Positions 7,544 through 16,504 of a stretch of DNA of 64,000 bases are shown here, piece after piece (position 1 is the first letter of the stretch; each line of letters begins with the position of its first letter). The notes beneath the pieces were generated by a model, which was not told the origin of the DNA, ran no database searches, and saw nothing but the letters and a program-made list of their open reading frames with translations. The stretch is from QYQD01 sp040755415 (lineage in GTDB: Bacteria > Desulfobacterota > QYQD01), in assembly GCA_040755415.1 (NCBI GenBank), contig JBFMAZ010000013.1, positions 1 to 64,000 on the forward strand. The letters run 5' to 3'. Made by a program: the position numbers and the translations under genes.

Positions 7544-8219
7544 GTGGTCCGAACAGGACCGTGCCGATACGCACTATGGTAGCCCCTTCCTCTATGGCTA
7601 CCTCAAAATCCCCGCTCATACCCATAGATAGCTCTTCCAGGCGAATGTTGGGAATATTCCTGGCCTGGATTTCCTCCCCCAACTCTTTAAGACGGCAGAA
7701 ATAAGGCCGCGCCTTTTCCGGGTCGGCAAAGAAAGGAGGTATGGCCATAAGCCCGCACACAGAAAGGTTGGGCAGCATGGCTATCTTCTCCAGAAAAGGC
7801 AAAAGGGCATCCGGTATGATCCCGCCCTTGCTCTCTTCTTCACTTAAATTGACCTCGATCAGAACGGGCATAATCCGGGGAACGGCCGCCGCCCGCCGGT
7901 TAAGCTCCATTGCCAGGTCTTCGTTATCCAGAGAGTGGATGAGGTCAAAAAGCCGGACTGCATGTCTGGCCTTGTTGGTCTGGAGGCGGCCGATGAAATG
8001 CCAGGAAACTCCGGGGCCGACCTCTTCGATCTTGGCCCGGGCCTCCTGGACATAATTTTCTCCGAAAAGTTTAAGTCCGTAAGAAATAGCCTCCCTTATC
8101 CTGGCCACCGGTACAGCCTTGGTAGCCGCCAGCAGTTTGACCCTAGATGGGTCACGTCCGGCCCGGCAGGCCGCCTCAGAAATCCTCTTTTGGACAGCGT
8201 CAATGTTTTCTGAAAGCAT
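7536..8219 (-). CDS. YggS/PLPBP family PLP homeostasis protein
   Basis: Pyridoxal-phosphate-binding single-domain TIM barrel, a relative of the alanine racemase N-terminal domain that buffers PLP and amino-acid pools. ATG 8219 (MLSENID) is preferred, with AAGGAAG just upstream, over TTG 8246. Motifs are LLAATKAV, with the PLP lysine, then GENYVQEA, WHFIGRLQTNK and the C-terminal LSMGMSGDFEVAIEEGAT phosphate-binding segment. At 227 residues it has the normal length. It is the last gene of the minus-strand run beginning with PurQ. Confidence 0.95.
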   Translation of the reverse strand: MLSENIDAVQKRISEAACRAGRDPSRVKLLAATKAVPVARIREAISYGLKLFGENYVQEARAKIEEVGPGVSWHFIGRLQTNKARHAVRLFDLIHSLDNEDLAMELNRRAAAVPRIMPVLIEVNLSEEESKGGIIPDALLPFLEKIAMLPNLSVCGLMAIPPFFADPEKARPYFCRLKELGEEIQARNIPNIRLEELSMGMSGDFEVAIEEGATIVRIGTVLFGPRE

Positions 8220-8259
8220 ATCTTCCTTTAATCCTAACCCAAACAAGCCGGAACCAAAA

Positions 8260-8460
8260 AGGCTTGCCGGAATTTCAAATGCAAGATCCCAAGTTCAAAT
8301 CAAATCCAAATAACTATAATGTCATTAGTCAATAGTCATTTGTCACTGGTAAAAGTAATCCCCCAACTTAACCAATGACCAGTGACGAGCGACGTTTTGA
8401 ACTTCGGTACTTTGACATTCATTTGAACTTTGAGCTTTGAACTTTGAACTTCACCAACCA
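8260..8460. repeat. Hairpin-rich repeat region upstream of yggS
   Basis: The roughly 310 bp between yggS and maf holds no gene. CCCAAGTTCAAATCAAATCC on the left pairs loosely with TTTGAACTTTGAGCTTTGAA on the right. Inside this, GTCATTTGTCACTGGT pairs with ACCAATGACCAGTGAC. Confidence 0.55.
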
Positions 8461-8531
8461 GAGTCTTTACGGTATGAGAGTGAGATTTTCTGCCATAAAA
8501 ACACTAAATTCAGAACTAAGGGCTTAATGCG

Positions 8532-9161
8532 CTACTTGCTAATCGCTACCCTGGGCCGGATTATACCCACAGCCTGCATGGCCTCGATCAATTCAGATAA
8601 AGGCAGCCCGACCACATTGGTATATGATCCCTCTATTTTCTCTACCATGAAGGCGCCAATACCCTGGACGGCATAGGCCCCGGCCTTGTCCATAGGTTCT
8701 CCCGTGACTACATAACTTGTAATCTCGGCCGTAGTCAGTTTCTTTATCTTTACGCGGCTCTGAACCGCCTTTCTATATGCCGCGCCTTTCTCGTGGTGCA
8801 ACAGACAGAAGGCCGTGATAACCTCGTGCCAGCGGCCAGAAAGGCGGCCCAGCATGGAAATCGCCTCTTGCTCAGTCTTTGGTTTGCCCAGGACTCCATG
8901 GCCTATAATGACAATAGTGTCCGCAGCCACCACCCAGCTCCGGGGATGACTACAAGAAACCGCCTGGGCCTTGGCCTCTGCCATCTCCAGGGCATACCGG
9001 GCCGGGTCACCATCCATAAATGGGACCTCCTCGATGTGGCTGACTACCACCTCAAACTTAAGCCCTAAAGTCCGTAAAAAATCCTGGCGCCGGGGCGAAC
9101 CCGAGGCCAGAATCAGAGGGACGGTAGTTTGAAAAGGGCTTGGGCGTTTTTTTGTGTCCAT
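8532..9161 (-). CDS. maf: Maf family nucleotide pyrophosphatase
   Basis: Maf hydrolyses dTTP, UTP and modified nucleotides to monophosphates. From ATG 9161 (RBS-like AGAGG 8 bp upstream) it has 209 residues with LASGSPRRQDFL at the N-terminus, the catalytic VAADTIV segment, and WHEVITAFCL, GEPMDKAGAYAVQG and SYTNVVGLPL, all diagnostic of Maf. Its start overlaps the 3' end of the TatD gene by about 49 bp, which implies translational coupling. Confidence 0.95.
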   Translation of the reverse strand: MDTKKRPSPFQTTVPLILASGSPRRQDFLRTLGLKFEVVVSHIEEVPFMDGDPARYALEMAEAKAQAVSCSHPRSWVVAADTIVIIGHGVLGKPKTEQEAISMLGRLSGRWHEVITAFCLLHHEKGAAYRKAVQSRVKIKKLTTAEITSYVVTGEPMDKAGAYAVQGIGAFMVEKIEGSYTNVVGLPLSELIEAMQAVGIIRPRVAISK

Positions 9162-9886
9162 TGGGCGACCTCTATGAGCGGACATCCCTTAATACCAGCT
9201 ATCTTTTGGCCTATATGGATGACATAGGCCGGCTCATTTCGCTTACCCCGATAGGGAACCGGTGCCAGAAATGGGGCATCGGTTTCAATGAGCAAACGAT
9301 CTATAGGAACATTCTTTACCACATCCTGCAAGACCATGGCCTTTGGAAAAGTAACAACACCGGCGACGGAGATATAGAAGCCCATATCCAGACACTCCCG
9401 GGCAAAGGTATAATCTCCTGAGAAACAGTGGAATACACCGCCCACATCTTCTGCTTTTTCTTCCCTTAAGATACGGATGATCTCGTCATGGGCGTCACGG
9501 TCATGGATAATCAGCGGCAACCTTAACTCCCTTGCCAGTTGTATCTGCTGCCGGAAACATATCTCCTGTTCCCGCCGCGGGGAGTATTCCTTAAAAAAAT
9601 CAAGCCCTATCTCACCAACGGCCACTACACGCGGACTTTTAGTCAGATGTCTTAGACCATCGTAAGTCTTGCTGGTTACCCCTTTCGCATCATGGGGGTG
9701 TATGCCTATAGCGGCAAATACGCCTTCATACTGTTCGGCAATAGCCACTGCCTGGCGGGAACTGGGAAGATTAATGCCAATGGTAATTATCTGTCTGACC
9801 CGGGCCGCATGAGCCCTGGAGATTACCTGTGCCCGGTCTGAGGCAGAATCATACATGTCCAGGTGGGCGTGGGTGTCGATATACAT
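9113..9886 (-). CDS. tatD: TatD family metal-dependent hydrolase
   Basis: 257-residue TIM-barrel hydrolase of the TatD/YcfH family, whose members have DNase or D-aminoacyl-tRNA deacylase-like activity. Metal ligands appear in order: DTHAHLD (H6, H8), GEIGLDF (Glu), LIIHDRDA, VFHCFSGD and ETDAPFLAP. It begins 5 bp after the tatC stop and overlaps maf, so tatC-tatD-maf read as one transcript. Confidence 0.95.
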   Translation of the reverse strand: MYIDTHAHLDMYDSASDRAQVISRAHAARVRQIITIGINLPSSRQAVAIAEQYEGVFAAIGIHPHDAKGVTSKTYDGLRHLTKSPRVVAVGEIGLDFFKEYSPRREQEICFRQQIQLARELRLPLIIHDRDAHDEIIRILREEKAEDVGGVFHCFSGDYTFARECLDMGFYISVAGVVTFPKAMVLQDVVKNVPIDRLLIETDAPFLAPVPYRGKRNEPAYVIHIGQKIAGIKGCPLIEVAQWTQKNAQALFKLPSL

Positions 9887-9891
9887 GCGCC

Positions 9892-10581
9892 TTAATCCCC
9901 CATGATCCGCAAGACTACAATGCCCAGCTCGTATAGGGCATAAAGAGGCACGGCCATAAGCATCATGTTAAACACATCGGGCGTAGGGGTAGCGACAGCC
10001 GCCACAATAGTGACTATAAATATAGCGTAGCGGCGGTGGCGCTGAAAAAAGCCGGCTCCGCAGAGTCCGACCCGGCCACAGAAGACCATGATTAAAGGCA
10101 ACTCAAACATGATCCCAAAGGCCAGAATAAAGACAAAACAGAAGGTAAGGAAGCGGTCGAGGGAAATAGCCGCCTTAACGTGTGCGGCCTGATAACCAAG
10201 GAGAAACTTGACACCAAAAGGAAGGGTAACAAAATAGCAAAAGGCAGCCCCGGCATAGAATAAAAGGATGCCTGTAAGCACAAATACCAGTCCTGTTTTC
10301 CTGGTTAGCCCATAAGGTTTTGCTACGGCGCGCCAGAGCATTACTATAATAAAGGGAACGAGCGCAAAGATACTGATGGCGAATGAAAGTTTAATCAACG
10401 CCATAAAAGGCTCGACAACTGAAAAAAAGGCCAGTTCCTGATGTAGATGGTCCTGGAGGGAGGCTAGTATCTGGCCGGAAATAAAGTAAGCACCTATGGT
10501 AACAGCCACCAGGGCTGTAATTATCCACAGGATGCTGCGGCGCAATACAGTCAAAAATTGTAGTAACTTTTCTGGTTCCAT
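9892..10581 (-). CDS. tatC: Sec-independent translocase subunit TatC
   Basis: 229-residue polytopic inner-membrane protein, the receptor of the twin-arginine translocase. Six hydrophobic segments are visible. FSVVEPFMALIKLSF, the WRAVAKPYGLT loop, the acidic FELPLIMVF segment and ATPTPDVFN near the C-terminus are TatC hallmarks. The N-terminus (EKLLQFLTVLRRSI) is a variant of the usual HLxELRxR box. No tatA or tatB is present in this window. Confidence 0.93.
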   Translation of the reverse strand: MEPEKLLQFLTVLRRSILWIITALVAVTIGAYFISGQILASLQDHLHQELAFFSVVEPFMALIKLSFAISIFALVPFIIVMLWRAVAKPYGLTRKTGLVFVLTGILLFYAGAAFCYFVTLPFGVKFLLGYQAAHVKAAISLDRFLTFCFVFILAFGIMFELPLIMVFCGRVGLCGAGFFQRHRRYAIFIVTIVAAVATPTPDVFNMMLMAVPLYALYELGIVVLRIMGD

Positions 10582-10619
10582 CAGGCCGATGCCTTAAGCC
10601 GGCGCACAGAAACATATTA

Positions 10620-10650
10620 AATTTCAAATTTGAGATTTCAAATTTGAGAT
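10620..10650. repeat. Short dispersed palindromic repeat
   Basis: Two tandem AATTTCAAATTTGAGATT units lie between the purQ stop and the tatC start. Confidence 0.5.
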
Positions 10651-10656
10651 CATCTG

Positions 10657-11481
10657 TTAGAGGTGCTTACGAATAAAGCTGACGGCGTTTTTAAATAATA
10701 TGAGCCCCTGGCCTTCCTCAGGCAGTTTCTCCCGTGTCCAGCGAGGATGGTTGGTATAATGCAGATAGGCCTCAGGATGGGGCATAAGCCCGAAGAGTCT
10801 CCCGGTAGGATCGCAAATACCGGCGATGGCATCTGTGGAACCATTAGGATTCCAGGGGTATTCCATGGCCGGCTCATCACCCTCTGCCTGCGTATATTGA
10901 AGAACCACCAATCCTTCTGTATGTAATCTTTCTAATACAGAGGCGTCCCGGGTAATGAATTTCCCCTCGCCATGCCGTACCGGTAAGTAGAGGCGGTCAA
11001 TGCCCTTTGTAAGCACGCAGGGAGAATGGCTGTTCACCCGGAGGCTGGTCCAGCGATCTTCAAAGCGGCCGGAGTCGTTATAGGTCAACGTTACCTCCCG
11101 TTCCGTATAGCGGCCGTCAAAGCCAGGCAAAAGGCCCAGCTTGACCATCAACTGGAAACCATTGCAGACGCCGAAGACAAGTTTGCCTGCATTAATAAAA
11201 CGAAGCAACTGTTCCAGGAGGCGCTCCCCGCTGCCCCGGACCGTGGCATAGCGAAAACGATTGGCGCCGGCCTGGGCGGCGCCAAGATCATCTCCATCCA
11301 GGAATCCGCCCGGCAGATTCAGAAAGTGGTACTCATCCAGGCGTTTGACACCATAAATAAGATCGCTGATATGTATGATATCTATTTCGTCCGAACCGGC
11401 CAAACGGCAGGCATGAGCCATCTCCATCTCACAATTTGTGCCATTGCCGGAAATAACAATAGAACGCACTTTCTTTACCAT
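10657..11481 (-). CDS. purQ: Phosphoribosylformylglycinamidine synthase, glutaminase subunit
   Basis: Class-I glutamine amidotransferase that feeds ammonia to PurL in purine synthesis. Motifs include SGNGTNCEME at the N-terminus, the nucleophile C106 in FGVCNGFQL, VRHGEGKF, GSTDAIAGICDPTGR and LMPHPEAY with the catalytic His and Glu. It has 274 residues, longer than the roughly 230 of many PurQ. ATG 11481 has GGAGG 8 bp upstream. No purL or purS is next to it. Confidence 0.93.
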   Translation of the reverse strand: MVKKVRSIVISGNGTNCEMEMAHACRLAGSDEIDIIHISDLIYGVKRLDEYHFLNLPGGFLDGDDLGAAQAGANRFRYATVRGSGERLLEQLLRFINAGKLVFGVCNGFQLMVKLGLLPGFDGRYTEREVTLTYNDSGRFEDRWTSLRVNSHSPCVLTKGIDRLYLPVRHGEGKFITRDASVLERLHTEGLVVLQYTQAEGDEPAMEYPWNPNGSTDAIAGICDPTGRLFGLMPHPEAYLHYTNHPRWTREKLPEEGQGLILFKNAVSFIRKHL

Positions 11482-11750
11482 CTGTCCTCCAAAGCGAGGC
11501 CATTATAGTCCAAGGGGGTAAAAAATCAAGCTATTCAAACCCGCTGAGACTTCCCAAGTTTTTTAAGAAATATTCGCATAACGGAGTCTCTGAAGGGCGG
11601 GCTTTCCCCTCCTCGCTTGTACTCGAAGGAGGCCCGCTGTTTCAGCAGGTGACAAAAATACAGGAGATAACAGAGGGGAGAAGCCAAAATCTGCTCTAGC
11701 TTATTGATATTTTTATTTTCTCTGTGCCCTGGTTAACTTTTTGACAATAC

Positions 11751-13532
11751 TCAAATTTCTACGAGGAGGACATGGATGTAACGCGGATCCAGGGGGGTGT
11801 GAATATCAAGAAATCCCATGTCTTCTTCTATGCGTTTATAGCAGGCTTCAAGATAGCGGGTAATACGCCCCCGCTCTTCGGGTGCAGGAGAAAAAAACGG
11901 CCCCAGCAGGGTCTTCTCCATCTCTTCTTTTATATCTAATGAAAGCTTCCGCCCCTTTTCTTTGCTGTCTCCTGTCCAAAGCCTGGGGAAAAGGATATGA
12001 AGTTCCTCAATCGTAAGAGGCCAAAGACGCGGGGTGTTTTTTAACAGCTTTTGGGCCACGACAGTAAACAGCATTGCGCTCCAGGTGAGGTCTGTGGCCA
12101 TCTGAATATTGCATGCGGCCAGAGGAAGGTCCTTGATCAGGCCATAATCGGTAAAATGTTCTTTCATCAACCTGCCGATGAGTTCTGCCTCTTCCAGCCT
12201 TTCCTTAGTCTCCTCCACCTCACGTAGTGTACCAAAGTCACGATAATCATCGTCCCTACCCATTCTGTCTTCACCAAAGGGGTCGTAATAAAGCGGATGC
12301 CTCCGTAATAACCCGGTCAGGAGCGAACGCCAGGGTTCATCCGCCGGAGAAAGGTCCTTATCCACATATCCCTTATCGACTATAGATACGGCCTTCTTCT
12401 TCAAGGCTATAGCCTGCGCATAGCCGAAGCGAAAGATTTCAGTCAGAGGTATAGCTTGAAGGAGTCCCCGGGCCCGTTCGGCTTGCCCCTGGCCGATATA
12501 TTCTAAGCCGATATTAAGATAGCGGGAGGCCTTCTGAATCCCCCTCTTAATATCCTTCATCTCGTCGAAGTCAAGGACATCTGCCATAACCACATGGTTG
12601 CATACATGGGCCCACCCGCGCTTGATGCGGTCCAGAGGCTCCTGATCCCTTATTAGTTCAAGGACCTTCAGTACAAAAGAGGGGCGTTCGGAAACAGACA
12701 GCGGATATACAGGCGCCGGAGCCATTGACTCAATATCGGATTCGATCAGAGGTAGAGGCACAGCCGCCTTTACCCGGGAAGGGTCGGGTATAGAAGGCGG
12801 TTTGTATATATCCAGGGCCTCATGAAAGGTGGGGACACCATGGTCTGCCAGCCTGGCCTGCCGCCATTTATAGGCCTCCTCCTCTATCTCCACTTCAACG
12901 TCCCAGATTATGGATTCCATTAGATCAAAGTAGAGCTTTGGATTTATCTCCCGGGCAATCTCTACAACCCTGCCTAACGTGTCCTGCACGCCTGGCTTCT
13001 TAAAGCGAATAAGGTAATAATTATCCACGGTAAAAGGCGGGAAGGCGTCAATATCTTCAAGCCTGTCCTCTTCCATACCTACCTTAAAGACGCTAGCAAA
13101 ATGTTTAAACAGACTCACTATGAGAGAAAAATCCACGGTATTAAGCCACGCGGCTACTTTGTCCTCGCTGCAGGCAAATAGGAGGCGCAGCCACTCAAAA
13201 ATCTTATCGGGTTTAAGGCGGTCCCTTTCCCACCAATCAATATCCAGGATGAGATGTAGCTGCTCAGGGGTGATCAGACTAATGAGCGGCAGGGCATCTG
13301 TGGCCCCGATCTCTTTTATCGTAAAAAACAACTCTTCCGGCGGGAAAAGGGCCACAACCTCTTCCGGACGGCTCGTCAGTAGCACCAGGGCCTGTCTTTC
13401 CTTTGCGGAGGCGCGCATTATAAAGTCAACCCGATCCGGCAGAGGCAACCGATCCAGAAAACGGCCTGCTTCCCGGGCCTCCAGTTTCAGTAACTCACCC
13501 GGTGATTTTTCTGTATATGACTTCTCTTTCAT
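11751..13532 (-). CDS. Large DUF6178-like cytoplasmic protein
   Basis: 593-residue soluble, mostly helical protein without signal peptide or membrane segments. Features include LPPDRVDFIMR-like helices, LISLITPEQLHLILDIDWWERDRL, GWAHVCNHVVMADV and a C-terminal LDPRYIHVLLVE. The overall pattern is what I associate with the DUF6178 family of deltaproteobacteria, but I cannot confirm this without a profile search. No catalytic motif is evident. It stands alone between long repeat-bearing gaps. The gap 11482-11750 on its 3' side holds nothing I recognise. Confidence 0.7.
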   Translation of the reverse strand: MKEKSYTEKSPGELLKLEAREAGRFLDRLPLPDRVDFIMRASAKERQALVLLTSRPEEVVALFPPEELFFTIKEIGATDALPLISLITPEQLHLILDIDWWERDRLKPDKIFEWLRLLFACSEDKVAAWLNTVDFSLIVSLFKHFASVFKVGMEEDRLEDIDAFPPFTVDNYYLIRFKKPGVQDTLGRVVEIAREINPKLYFDLMESIIWDVEVEIEEEAYKWRQARLADHGVPTFHEALDIYKPPSIPDPSRVKAAVPLPLIESDIESMAPAPVYPLSVSERPSFVLKVLELIRDQEPLDRIKRGWAHVCNHVVMADVLDFDEMKDIKRGIQKASRYLNIGLEYIGQGQAERARGLLQAIPLTEIFRFGYAQAIALKKKAVSIVDKGYVDKDLSPADEPWRSLLTGLLRRHPLYYDPFGEDRMGRDDDYRDFGTLREVEETKERLEEAELIGRLMKEHFTDYGLIKDLPLAACNIQMATDLTWSAMLFTVVAQKLLKNTPRLWPLTIEELHILFPRLWTGDSKEKGRKLSLDIKEEMEKTLLGPFFSPAPEERGRITRYLEACYKRIEEDMGFLDIHTPLDPRYIHVLLVEI

Positions 13533-13604
13533 AATAATCTAACGCCTTCTAAGGCCATCAGCTTTCAGCGGTCAGCGAAAAAGAGATTTCAAATTTCAAA
13601 TCTC

Positions 13605-13766
13605 GTAACACTTTAGCTGTTTGAAAAGAGCTAGTCGTCCAGAAAACGGCGCCTCGAAAATCCCCCTTAATCCCCCTTTTTCAAAGGGGGAAATGTTTCT
13701 CCTCCCTTTGGAAAAGGGAGGTTGGGAGGGATTTTAAAATACTTTTTCAAACAGCTAAACTGATAC
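13605..13766. mobile_element. MITE family A, copy 2 (162 bp)
   Basis: Starts GTAACACTTTAGCTG and ends CAGCTAAACTGATAC. It is 162 bp and differs from the copy at 45416 at what looks like a single base near the left end. The flanking 8-bp duplication is CAAATCTC (13597-13604 and 13767-13774). Removing the element and one duplication rejoins a copy of the short AATTTCAAATCTCAAATTTG-type repeat, so it inserted into an older repeat. Confidence 0.95.
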
Positions 13767-13830
13767 CAAATCTCAAATTTGAGATCATGAATACTGAAAG
13801 CTGAACGCTGATAGCTAAATGCTTATAATC

Positions 13831-14199
13831 TCAATAGCTAACATCGAAGGCATTCTTGATAAGTTCAAATTGCGGCTGGCCATCTACAAACTGGATGGTC
13901 ACCACGTCGAAGCGGGCTCGCTGGCCGAAGAGCCCCTTCTTATTTATAAACGCCAGGGCCGTCCTGGACAACTGTCTTTTTTTGTGGGCAGTTATGGCCT
14001 CTTTGGGATCTCCATACCTGAAGGAGCCACGGGATTTAACCTCTATGAATACCAGCGCCCCATCTTCTTCCGCAATAATGTCCAGCTCTCCCATGCGGTC
14101 CCGGTAGTTTCTGGCCAGAATAAAATAGCCGGCTTTTTTGAGAAATTTTATGGCTAAGTCCTCTCCTTTTTTTCCGGCGAGTATCTTATCCAACCACAT
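13831..14199 (-). CDS. UPF0102/YraN family endonuclease-like protein
   Basis: 122-residue protein with the restriction-endonuclease-like fold seen in YraN and archaeal Hjc. GxxxEDLA appears as GKKGEDLAIKFL, followed by YFILARNYR, the DxV-type GELDIIAEEDG and the catalytic FIEVKSR. It overlaps the end of rnhB by 14 bp, the usual arrangement of rnhB-yraN. Biological substrate is unknown in the family. Confidence 0.93.
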   Translation of the reverse strand: MWLDKILAGKKGEDLAIKFLKKAGYFILARNYRDRMGELDIIAEEDGALVFIEVKSRGSFRYGDPKEAITAHKKRQLSRTALAFINKKGLFGQRARFDVVTIQFVDGQPQFELIKNAFDVSY

Positions 14200-14827
14200 A
14201 CTCCCTTACACCGCGAAAGCTCTGCCGGTGTATTGGACAGCAGCCATGTTTCTTAATGGCCTGGCGGTGTTCTCTGGTGCCATAGCCCTTGTTCCGGCCA
14301 AAGTTATACATCGGATATTGCTCATGGTACTTATCCATAAGCGCATCCCGATATACCTTGGCAATGATGGAGGCCGCGGCAATAGATACGCTTCGGGAGT
14401 CCCCCTGGGCTATGGTTTTTTGGGGAATAACGGCGGGCATAGGCACAATGCCGTCCACCAGGAGATAATCCGGCCTGGGATTGAGCTGAGCCACGGCTAT
14501 TTGCATAGCCTTAAGGGTGGCCTGAAGGATATTGATTTGATCGATCTCTTCTGACTCTACGGCGCCGATGCCTATAGATATGGCCTGCCTACGGATAAGT
14601 TCATCACAAATAGCTCGCTGCCGGGCAGAAAGGGCTTTAGAATCATCTACCCCCGTAAACTCGCCGGTAGGGGGCAGAATAACAGCGGCAGCCACTACCG
14701 GTCCTGCCAACGGCCCCCGCCCGGCCTCATCTACCCCGGCTATAAACCTCACACCCTGAACGTGGAGTTTTTTCTCCCAGAATAGACGTCCGCCTCCTTC
14801 AAATTCGGGCGAGGCAAGCTCCCACAT
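14186..14827 (-). CDS. rnhB: Ribonuclease HII
   Basis: Cleaves the RNA strand of RNA-DNA hybrids and removes misincorporated ribonucleotides. D33-E34 in GVDEAGRGPLAGP begin the active site. Further acids appear in LLVDG and in the C-terminal region, along with SVSIAAASIIAKVYRD and YPMYNFGRNKGYGT, which are diagnostic of type-II RNase H. 213 residues. It starts 2 bp after the rplS stop. Confidence 0.97.
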   Translation of the reverse strand: MWELASPEFEGGGRLFWEKKLHVQGVRFIAGVDEAGRGPLAGPVVAAAVILPPTGEFTGVDDSKALSARQRAICDELIRRQAISIGIGAVESEEIDQINILQATLKAMQIAVAQLNPRPDYLLVDGIVPMPAVIPQKTIAQGDSRSVSIAAASIIAKVYRDALMDKYHEQYPMYNFGRNKGYGTREHRQAIKKHGCCPIHRQSFRGVREYVVG

Positions 14828-14829
14828 AG

Positions 14830-15180
14830 CTATCCCTGCCGCTGTTCCTTAATGCGAGCCGCCTTCCCGGACAGTTTGCGGAGATAGTAGAGTTTTGCCC
14901 GGCGCACCTTGCCGTTAGAGACGACCTCTACACGATCAATGCGTGGCGAATGTAGAGGAAAAGTCCTCTCTACACCTACGCCATAGGAGACCTTCCTCAC
15001 AGTAAAGGTAGTGTCAGCAAGGCTCCCGCGCATACGGATAACTACCCCCTCAAAGACCTGAACGCGCTCTTTTTCCTCGCCTTCTTTTATCTTGACGTGG
15101 ATCTTTACCTTGTCACCCGGTCTAAAATCAGGCAGGTCGCCCCGCATCTGTTCACGTTCAATCAATTCCATTGCATCCAT
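14830..15180 (-). CDS. rplS: 50S ribosomal protein L19
   Basis: 116 residues with the L19 signatures FRPGDKVKIHVKIKEG, RVQVFEGVVIRMRG, FTVRKVSYGVGVERTFPLHS and YYLRKLSGKAARIKE. GGGAGG lies 6-7 bp before ATG 15180. It is part of the conserved rpsP-rimM-trmD-rplS block. Confidence 0.98.
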   Translation of the reverse strand: MDAMELIEREQMRGDLPDFRPGDKVKIHVKIKEGEEKERVQVFEGVVIRMRGSLADTTFTVRKVSYGVGVERTFPLHSPRIDRVEVVSNGKVRRAKLYYLRKLSGKAARIKEQRQG

Positions 15181-15191
15181 AAGGTACCTCC

Positions 15192-15761
15192 CTATCCTCT
15201 GTCACCCAAAAATCTATCTACTATAATAGCCGCAGCGCTGCGCACAGAAAGGTGATTGTACCGTGCACTTTTTTGCACCGGGCTTAACACATAATCGGCT
15301 TGTTCTATTACCTCTCCGGCTAATCCCCAGGCCGTGCCGAAGATCAACAATAGCGGGCGTTCTCCCGCTAACAGTGTCCGGGCCTCTTCTATACCAAGCG
15401 CCGGCCCCCTTTCCCTGGCGCCTGTAGCCAGGACAACGGGTTCCTTGCCGGTTCCGGCCTGAATACTATCCCGGACCTGTTCAATGGAATCGCTGACCCG
15501 CACCAAATTAAGGGCATCTACCCGGTCCTTATTGTACGCGCCGCCCCAGCCTGAAAGCCAATGGTCAAGTATCCGCCCTATAAGAACCTGTTGTTCTTTA
15601 ACCGGGGTTATAACATGGAAGGCACCCAGACTGTATGTCTTCGCCAGCCGTGCTAAATCATGTAAGTCTAAATTGGTTACGGCTGAGGCGATAATGGAGC
15701 CTTTTTTATTATACACAGGATAGTGGACAAGCGCTATGTCCACCCGAACCTTATTTTGCAT
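15192..15761 (-). CDS. SPOUT-type RNA methyltransferase
   Basis: 189-residue protein of the SPOUT methyltransferase type commonly encoded between trmD and rplS in deltaproteobacteria (resembles Pfam Methyltrn_RNA_4). The N-terminus is VDIALVHYPVYNKKG, and LLLIFGTAWGL plus YNHLSVRSAAAIIVDRFL form the trefoil-knot SAM region. Its start codon touches the trmD stop. The target nucleotide is unknown. Confidence 0.85.
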   Translation of the reverse strand: MQNKVRVDIALVHYPVYNKKGSIIASAVTNLDLHDLARLAKTYSLGAFHVITPVKEQQVLIGRILDHWLSGWGGAYNKDRVDALNLVRVSDSIEQVRDSIQAGTGKEPVVLATGARERGPALGIEEARTLLAGERPLLLIFGTAWGLAGEVIEQADYVLSPVQKSARYNHLSVRSAAAIIVDRFLGDRG

Positions 15762-16504
15762 CAGCCGGCCTTAGGTTTGCGCTCTCTTTCGATCTCTTCC
15801 AGCAAACGGCGGTCCTCAACAGAAAGGTCAGCGGTCTTCAACAAATCCGGCCTCTTGAGCAGGGTCTGCTTCAGGGCCTCTTTGCGGCGCCAGAGAGCGA
15901 TCTTCTCATGATCCCCGGACAATAAAATAGACGGAACCTCCAATCCCTGCCATACCTGCGGCCTGGTAAACTGGGGATACTTCAGGAGGCCGCCCATAAA
16001 AGAATCTCTGGCCGCCGAGTCTGGCGAACCCAGCACACCCGGTAAGAGCCGGGTTATCGAATCAATAAGCACCAGGGCAGCTAATTCGCCCCCGGAAAGG
16101 ACATAGTCACCGATAGATATCTCGTCATCTACAAAATGAAGAATCCGTTCATCAATGCCTTCATAACGCCCGCATATAAGGAATAAATGATTATATGTAC
16201 TCATTTCTCTGGCTACGGCTTGTGTATAAAGCCGGCCTTGCGGGCTGAGCAAAACCACTCGTGTTCTCGCATCTTCAGCCTTTATGGCCCGGATGGCCCG
16301 GTAGATTGGTTCGGGCTTCATCACCATCCCTTCACCACCGCCATAAGGACGATCATCCGTTACCTGATGTTTACCCGTGGTGTAGTCCCGCAGATTTATA
16401 ATTCTAACGGTGGCCTTGCCTTCCTTGATGGCCTTGCCCAGGATACCCTCGGCCAGGACTGAAGATGGCAGTTGTGGGAATATGGTCAAGATATCAAATA
16501 TCAT
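15761..16504 (-). CDS. trmD: tRNA (guanine-N1)-methyltransferase TrmD
   Basis: Methylates G37 of tRNAs reading codons that start with C. 247 residues with IFDILTIFPQ, DDRPYGGGEGMVMKPEPIY, LICGRYEGIDERI, ISIGDYVLSGGELAALV and PQFTRPQVWQG, all canonical TrmD. It overlaps the end of rimM by 11 bp. Confidence 0.98.
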   Translation of the reverse strand: MIFDILTIFPQLPSSVLAEGILGKAIKEGKATVRIINLRDYTTGKHQVTDDRPYGGGEGMVMKPEPIYRAIRAIKAEDARTRVVLLSPQGRLYTQAVAREMSTYNHLFLICGRYEGIDERILHFVDDEISIGDYVLSGGELAALVLIDSITRLLPGVLGSPDSAARDSFMGGLLKYPQFTRPQVWQGLEVPSILLSGDHEKIALWRRKEALKQTLLKRPDLLKTADLSVEDRRLLEEIERERKPKAG

